From UBA7657 sp049652985 (lineage in GTDB: Bacteria; Pseudomonadota; Alphaproteobacteria; Micavibrionales; Micavibrionaceae): DNA of 64,000 nt. A program made the translations under genes and the position numbers. Of the stretch, positions 60,615-64,000 are shown in pieces (position 1 is the stretch's first letter; the number at the start of each line of letters is the position of its first letter). The notes beneath the pieces were generated by a model, which made no database searches, was not told the DNA's origin, and saw only the letters and a list, made by a program, of their open reading frames with translations. Location: the NCBI GenBank assembly GCA_049652985.1, contig JBASFK010000008.1, forward strand, positions 19,934 through 83,933, written 5' to 3'.

Positions 60615-61244
60615 CTACCATTTAATGAAGCGGGGCGCTAAAAGCCCCGTAACGGCTGAAATAGCGAGCACAGGCAGGCCATAGGCAATCGTTATAAAGG
60701 TCGGGCTATCAATCGGGCAATGAATGGAATAGCCGAGTGCGCCTGCGCCTGCAGCGGCAATGCCGATTAATATACCGGTCTTTTTCTCATGCGCTGGCGC
60801 ATAGGATTTCATGAGCCATGTCAGGAAGACAGCCCCTACTGCCCCGTATGTAGTGACGGCGGTCAGGCATACGGAGAAGTTTGGCAGTAGAAAAAGCGCC
60901 AAGATTTCATTTGATGGTGTAGTGAGCCATTCAAAAGCGATTGAGCCGCCGAACAGGCCCACAAGAAGCCATGGGCAGATTGCAAAATTCTTTTCGTCTG
61001 GCAATGGCTTGGAAGAATTGACCAACGCCCAGCCCGCGATCCATAGAATGGACGCCAGCAAGATCGTTTTGTGAAGGGCTGTTAAATCAGCCGTGATGTG
61101 GGCGAGATCGGGCCTTAGCCCAAGAACAGACAGGGTTGCAATTATGCTCGCCAATAAAATAAGAGCAAGCGCAGTCTTTAGCGACAGCGGCGTTTTTGGC
61201 TGCGGGGTTTGTGACAGGATATTGATCAGATCATCTGTTTTCAT
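60615..61244 (-). CDS. nrsF: NrsF-like anti-sigma factor (DUF1109)
   Basis: 209 residues from ATG at 61244, immediately after the sigma factor stop. Six membrane helices; typical DUF1109 text: LKTALALILLASIIATLSVLG, LILLASILWIAGWALVNSSK-like second helix and YGAVGAVFLTWLMKSYAPAH. Cys residues such as FAICPWLLV and GYSIHCPIDSP are conserved; in Caulobacter NrsF they control release of SigF under chromate or cadmium stress. Coupled to the sigma gene. Confidence 0.88.
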   Translation of the reverse strand: MKTDDLINILSQTPQPKTPLSLKTALALILLASIIATLSVLGLRPDLAHITADLTALHKTILLASILWIAGWALVNSSKPLPDEKNFAICPWLLVGLFGGSIAFEWLTTPSNEILALFLLPNFSVCLTAVTTYGAVGAVFLTWLMKSYAPAHEKKTGILIGIAAAGAGALGYSIHCPIDSPTFITIAYGLPVLAISAVTGLLAPRFIKW

Positions 61245-61245
61245 T

Positions 61246-61818
61246 TTATGCTGCTTTTTCTCTGGCGATGATATCCGATAGCTTTTGTAAGCCGCGATGC
61301 ACGATGACTTTAATATTGCTCTCCGATGTCTGGTGTTGTGCAGCCAGTTCCTGAACAGACGCTCCTTCGACCTTGAAAGCATATATAATGTCACCTGCCG
61401 GGGGCTTTAAATATCCCAGCAGTTTGTGCAGATCATGACGGATCGCCTGTATTTCAGGATTTGCGGTATCGTCAGGCTCCCAGAATTCCAGACTATCTGT
61501 CGAAATAGTTTTCACCTTGTTCCGGCGCAGTGCATCAATAACTTTATGTTTCATCACGGCGCGTACCCAGGCAATAAATGATAAATTCTCGTCATAAGTA
61601 TGCAACTTTAGATGAACGGCTAGCAAAACCTCCTGCGTAATATCTTCGGCCATGCTGACCTGACCATAGCGGGCAAGGAAAGTTCCGCTGTTACGGCGCA
61701 CAAACGGCGCAAGCGTTTCCAACAGAGTTCTGTAACTGGCCTTTTGGCCCTGACGTGTTTCCATGACAAGCTGCCGCAGTGATGTGTCTAAATCGTCTGT
61801 GTCTTTATGTACTGTCAT
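61246..61818 (-). CDS. sigF: ECF sigma factor, SigF-like
   Basis: 190 residues. Sigma-2 (LARYGQVSMAEDITQEVLLA; FIAWVRAVMKHKVIDALRRN) and sigma-4 (AGDIIYAFKVEGASVQELAA; QTSESNIKVIVHRGLQKL). Paired with NrsF, it is the SigF group, which answers heavy-metal and redox stress. Its promoter GTAACC-N16-CGTA is so close to the ATG at 61818 that the transcript would begin at or after it; either the mRNA is leaderless or translation begins at the ATG at 61764 (METRQGQK). Autoregulation is implied. Confidence 0.9.
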   Translation of the reverse strand: MTVHKDTDDLDTSLRQLVMETRQGQKASYRTLLETLAPFVRRNSGTFLARYGQVSMAEDITQEVLLAVHLKLHTYDENLSFIAWVRAVMKHKVIDALRRNKVKTISTDSLEFWEPDDTANPEIQAIRHDLHKLLGYLKPPAGDIIYAFKVEGASVQELAAQHQTSESNIKVIVHRGLQKLSDIIAREKAA

Positions 61819-61821
61819 GGT

Positions 61822-61847
61822 TACGTCTGGGAATCTGGAAAGGTTAC
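61822..61847 (-). promoter_or_regulatory. SigF-type promoter of the sigma-nrsF operon
   Basis: Minus strand: GTAACC (61847-61842), 16 bases, CGTA (61825-61822). The -10 ends only three bases before the annotated ATG. Confidence 0.75.
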
Positions 61848-61858
61848 AAAAATAGTTT

Positions 61859-61884
61859 GTAACCTTTGTTTAATCTTCCCCGTA
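61859..61884 (+). promoter_or_regulatory. SigF-type promoter of the Met-rich thioredoxin gene
   Basis: GTAACC (61859-61864), 16 bases, CGTA (61881-61884), about 57 bases before ATG 61941. Its -35 and that of the divergent promoter form a perfect palindrome AAAGGTTACAAA/TTTGTAACCTTT (61839-61867). Confidence 0.78.
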
Positions 61885-61940
61885 AGGCTAACAGAAGATC
61901 AATCGGTCTTCCATGTATAAAACCAAAACTGGAGATTAAA

Positions 61941-62450
61941 ATGAAAAAGATCAATACCTTAGCCCTGATGACCTGTGCCGCGATGGCATTCGGTGTTTTA
62001 ACAAGCGCCCCTGGCTTCGCAGCCGATGACAAAATGATGATGAAAAATGACGGCATGGCGATGGAGAAATCTGATGCCATGATGGAAAAATCTGACTCCA
62101 TGGAAAAAATGGATAAGATGGACAAAATGGAAATGAGCCATGAAGCTGCTTTTACGTCAGAAGCTTTCTCTGAAGCGCAGGCCAGCGGCAAACCTTTCTT
62201 TGTGGCCTTCCACAAAAAGGGCTGCCCGATGTGCGCAGAACAGAAGCAGGCTTTAAATGCAATCTACGCCGATCCTGCCTATAAAGATTTGAAAGTTCTC
62301 GTTGTTGATTACAACAACGACACTGCCAATCTGAAAAAATTCAATGTTGGCATGCAGGGCGCACTTATTCTTTACAAAGGTCAGAATGAAGTCAGTCGTA
62401 CTGCTGGTCTTGTAAAGTCAGCAGATATCGCAAAACAGATTAAAGGTTAA
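61941..62450 (+). CDS. Exported Met-rich thioredoxin-like protein
   Basis: 169 residues from ATG at 61941 after GGAG. Signal peptide LALMTCAAMAFGVLTSAPGF with cleavage after AA. Next is a repeat-like Met/Lys/Asp segment (DKMMMKNDGMAMEKSDAMME; MEKMDKMDKMEM) with about 15 Met in 40 residues, then a thioredoxin fold with active-site FHKKGCPMCAEQKQAL. Met-rich stretches bind Cu(I) in periplasmic proteins, so a copper- or redox-linked role is inferred. SigF-type promoter upstream and a perfect terminator downstream. Confidence 0.85.
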   Translation: MKKINTLALMTCAAMAFGVLTSAPGFAADDKMMMKNDGMAMEKSDAMMEKSDSMEKMDKMDKMEMSHEAAFTSEAFSEAQASGKPFFVAFHKKGCPMCAEQKQALNAIYADPAYKDLKVLVVDYNNDTANLKKFNVGMQGALILYKGQNEVSRTAGLVKSADIAKQIKG

Positions 62451-62461
62451 TCATATTTTTT

Positions 62462-62501
62462 AAAAGCATGCGCGTATAAACTCTCTATCGCGCATGCTTT
62501 T
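62462..62501 (+). terminator. Terminator of the Met-rich thioredoxin gene
   Basis: AAAAGCATGCGCG and CGCGCATGCTTTT, a perfect 13-bp stem, loop of 14 bases, then TCTATTT. Confidence 0.85.
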
Positions 62502-62544
62502 CTATTTCTGTGTTAATTGACATCTAAAGATCTAACCGGCCCAA

Positions 62545-62587
62545 CGCACTGGCATGCTGACCTGAAGCTATCTAACATGCCAGTGCG
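62545..62587. repeat. 12-bp inverted repeat
   Basis: CGCACTGGCATG (62545-62556) and CATGCCAGTGCG (62576-62587) are perfectly complementary, 19 bases apart. It lies in a gene-free stretch between the terminator and a DUF72 relic. Possible terminator or the end of an old mobile element. Confidence 0.5.
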
Positions 62588-62685
62588 CTTTCTCCTGGCT
62601 CTGCTTTCTTCAACATAAGCGATGGCAACAATCGGGGGAATGCTCAAAGCAAAGCAGGCAAGAAGCATTGGTCTGTGCGAGGGTT

Positions 62686-62796
62686 TGGGCGGAGCGCATT
62701 AAAAATGCCAAGTGCAAAGAAGCATGGATCTATTTCAATAATGACTTCGGAGGGAATGCTGTCAGAAATTCAAAAACTTTAGCCCGCTTGCTCTGA
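62686..62796 (+). pseudogene. C-terminal relic of a DUF72 protein
   Basis: The plus frame reads WAERIKNAKCKEAWIYFNND, then FGGNAVRNSKTLARLL and TGA. The YFNND...AVRN motif is the C-terminal signature of DUF72 (YecE-like) proteins. No start codon or upstream domain is present; preceding sequence in frame is not related. The stretch 62503-62847 holds nothing else besides the inverted repeat. Confidence 0.7.
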
Positions 62797-62847
62797 GGGT
62801 TCCCGACCAGGTAATTTTTTATGGTGCCGCCCCGCAAGAGCATTGCC

Positions 62848-63372
62848 TTAACTTCCTAGTTCGATTCCACTTATACGAGATACTTTCTGTAAAATAGATT
62901 TTAATTCGGACATGCTGTAAGGCTTGGACATGTAATCGTCCATACCTTCGCTAATGCAACGCTCCCGATCTCCAGCCATCGCGTGTGCGGTAACCCCAAT
63001 AATAAATGCTGGCCTACGACCTTCTATTTTTTCGTAATTTCTTATTGCGCGCGTAACTTCAAAGCCGTTCATTCCCGGCATCTGGATATCCATAAGAACA
63101 ACGTCAAAAACTTTCGCCTTTATTTTTTCAAAGGCCTGGCTTCCATCCGTTGCAAACTCATACTCATAGCCAAGCGTCTCCAGGAACGTAGACGCGACTA
63201 AAATGTTTGGTTCATAGTCTTCCACTAACAAGACAATGCCCTTGGCTAACGATACTGCTGTGTCCTCATGTGATAAAGGCTTACCCTCTTTTTCTATCTG
63301 TTTGCTTCCTGATGCAATAAGAATGGGCATGGACACAGTGAACGTAGATCCGCCCCCTATAAAGGAGTCCAT
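62848..63372 (-). pseudogene. C-terminal part of a hybrid histidine kinase
   Basis: The frame begins with the last strand of a kinase ATPase domain (FIGGGSTFTVSMPILI), then a full receiver: LLVEDYEPNILVASTFLETL, FDVVLMDIQMPGMNGFEVTR, FIIGVTAHAMAGDRERC, GMDDYMSKPYSMSEL. In frame upstream of the ATG at 63372, QLWIAKYLSNMDS continues the ATPase N-terminal side, but it stops making sense near 63430, where an IS3-like start lies on the other strand. The sensor and HisKA domains are lost. The receiver could still fold if translated from 63372. Confidence 0.75.
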
Positions 63373-63425
63373 GTTGGATAGGTACTTTGCTATCCATAAC
63401 TGGAACTTTATGGGAGATATATTGA

Positions 63426-63653
63426 ATGGCGAGGAAGCATCATACGGCGGAGCAGATTATCTCAATGGGTCAGTTTGTCGAAGCATGCATTGAGCAGATT
63501 ACGGTTCAGGCTGACAGGTTAGAAATTAAGATTAAGGTCGGCGATTTATCAGCTCTATTATCCGATGTCGCTAAAGTGAAAATCGATTTCACCGAATCCC
63601 CTTATGCAGCAAGTCTTTCAAGACCAAAACGTTCGCGGATGCGTGTCGCTTAA
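63426..63653 (+). pseudogene. Mosaic ORF: IS3-type transposase start joined to a recombinase-like tail
   Basis: 75 codons. The first dozen (MARKHHTAEQII) are the standard beginning of an IS3-family OrfA; the following text (QITVQADRLEIKIKVGDLSA) looks like the C-terminus of a large serine recombinase. The two parts do not belong together, so this is a deletion joint between remnants. No IS ends are apparent. Confidence 0.5.
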
Positions 63654-63789
63654 TGCGGCTTTAATTAACTTTGTGTAAAATTTTTAACTGACCTGATTCA
63701 AAGTGGCATAAAGGTTGCAATATGGCATAAGGGCTGTAATTAAAAACGGCTAATAGTACGTCCAATCACTAAGCTTAGGGAAATTTTTA

Positions 63790-64000
63790 ATGGCTACAAC
63801 CATCGGTACAAGCGGTAACGATTCTTTAAGCGGCGGCGTTGCTGATGACGATATTCAGGGCCTAGACGGTGCCGACACGATATGGGGCAGCGAAGGCAAC
63901 GACACGCTTGATGGTGGAGCCGGCAACGACATTCTTTTCGGCGAGGCAGACAATGATACGCTGATTGGTGGGGCTGGTAGCGATAGGATTGAAGGTGGCG
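63790..64000 (+). CDS. RTX calcium-binding repeat protein, 5' part
   Basis: ATG at 63790 opens MATTIGTSGNDSLSGG, followed by nonapeptide repeats such as GADTIWGSEGNDTLDGG, AGNDILFGEADNDTLIGG and AGSDRIEGG to the window end. These GGxGxDxLx repeats bind calcium and form beta-rolls in type I-secreted proteins. No signal peptide, as expected. The promoter lies in 63654-63789. The full length is not seen. Confidence 0.88.
   Translation, partial: MATTIGTSGNDSLSGGVADDDIQGLDGADTIWGSEGNDTLDGGAGNDILFGEADNDTLIGGAGSDRIEGG

Overview
The window reads as the chromosome of an alphaproteobacterium. Support comes from a SapC protein, a CysN/CysC fusion, ExoD, a SigF/NrsF-type ECF pair, seven promoters of the GGAAC-N16/17-CGTT type used by the general-stress sigma EcfG, and an ornithine decarboxylase with a long structured leader. 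I cannot name a genus. The backbone is GC-rich with dense, mostly short-spaced genes; the part from about 37.0 to 58.7 kb is visibly AT-richer and is acquired DNA.

Layout. 0-9.1 kb: small ORFs, glycyl-tRNA synthetase, secreted proteins of unknown role, a tRNA m6A methyltransferase, a lytic transglycosylase, an acyl-CoA dehydrogenase and SapC. 9.3-15.2 kb: UDP-glucose dehydrogenase, then the sulfate-activation operon cysD-cysNC-cysQ and two HTH regulators. 15.2-19.7 kb: a polyamine block on the minus strand (ornithine decarboxylase, a deoxyhypusine-synthase-like enzyme, agmatine deiminase, N-carbamoylputrescine amidase), preceded by a leader that encodes a 26-residue peptide whose stop codon lies in the 5' flank of an intrinsic terminator. 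19.8-25.2 kb: dihydroorotase and a complete sulfate ABC transporter operon (binding protein, CysT, CysW, CysA). 25.2-27.6 kb: motAB and exoD. 27.6-36.9 kb: a stress island of small envelope and membrane proteins, a response regulator, an EcfG-like sigma factor and a CHASE3 hybrid kinase; seven of its genes carry a GGAAC-N16/17-CGTT promoter.

36.96-56.27 kb is an integrated genomic island in the 3' end of tRNA-Glu(TTC), bounded by perfect 38-bp direct repeats. It carries AlpA-like and Xis-like HTH proteins, a tyrosine integrase, an array of alternating 25/20-nt hairpin units, a DUF4062 protein, a candidate structured non-coding RNA with its own terminator, a lipoprotein, a five-gene DISARM-like defence operon (N6-adenine methyltransferase, an 884-aa DrmE-like protein, DrmA helicase, DrmB, DrmC) and, on the other strand, a large Cys-rich ATPase. 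The DISARM operon is a hybrid: it has an adenine-type methylase but no SNF2 helicase DrmD, and an unrecognised large protein where DrmE would be expected. Beyond the right repeat lies the wreck of an older element: a P4-type integrase with its catalytic domain deleted, a reverse-transcriptase fragment and a small membrane protein.

58.9-62.5 kb is a compact redox/metal stress regulon: a CcdA-TlpA fusion (DipZ-like), NrsF anti-sigma, an ECF sigma and a Met-rich thioredoxin-like protein. Three promoters share GTAACC-N16-CGTA exactly. 62.5-63.7 kb is scrap (DUF72 tail, truncated hybrid kinase, IS3/recombinase mosaic), and the window ends inside an RTX calcium-binding repeat protein.
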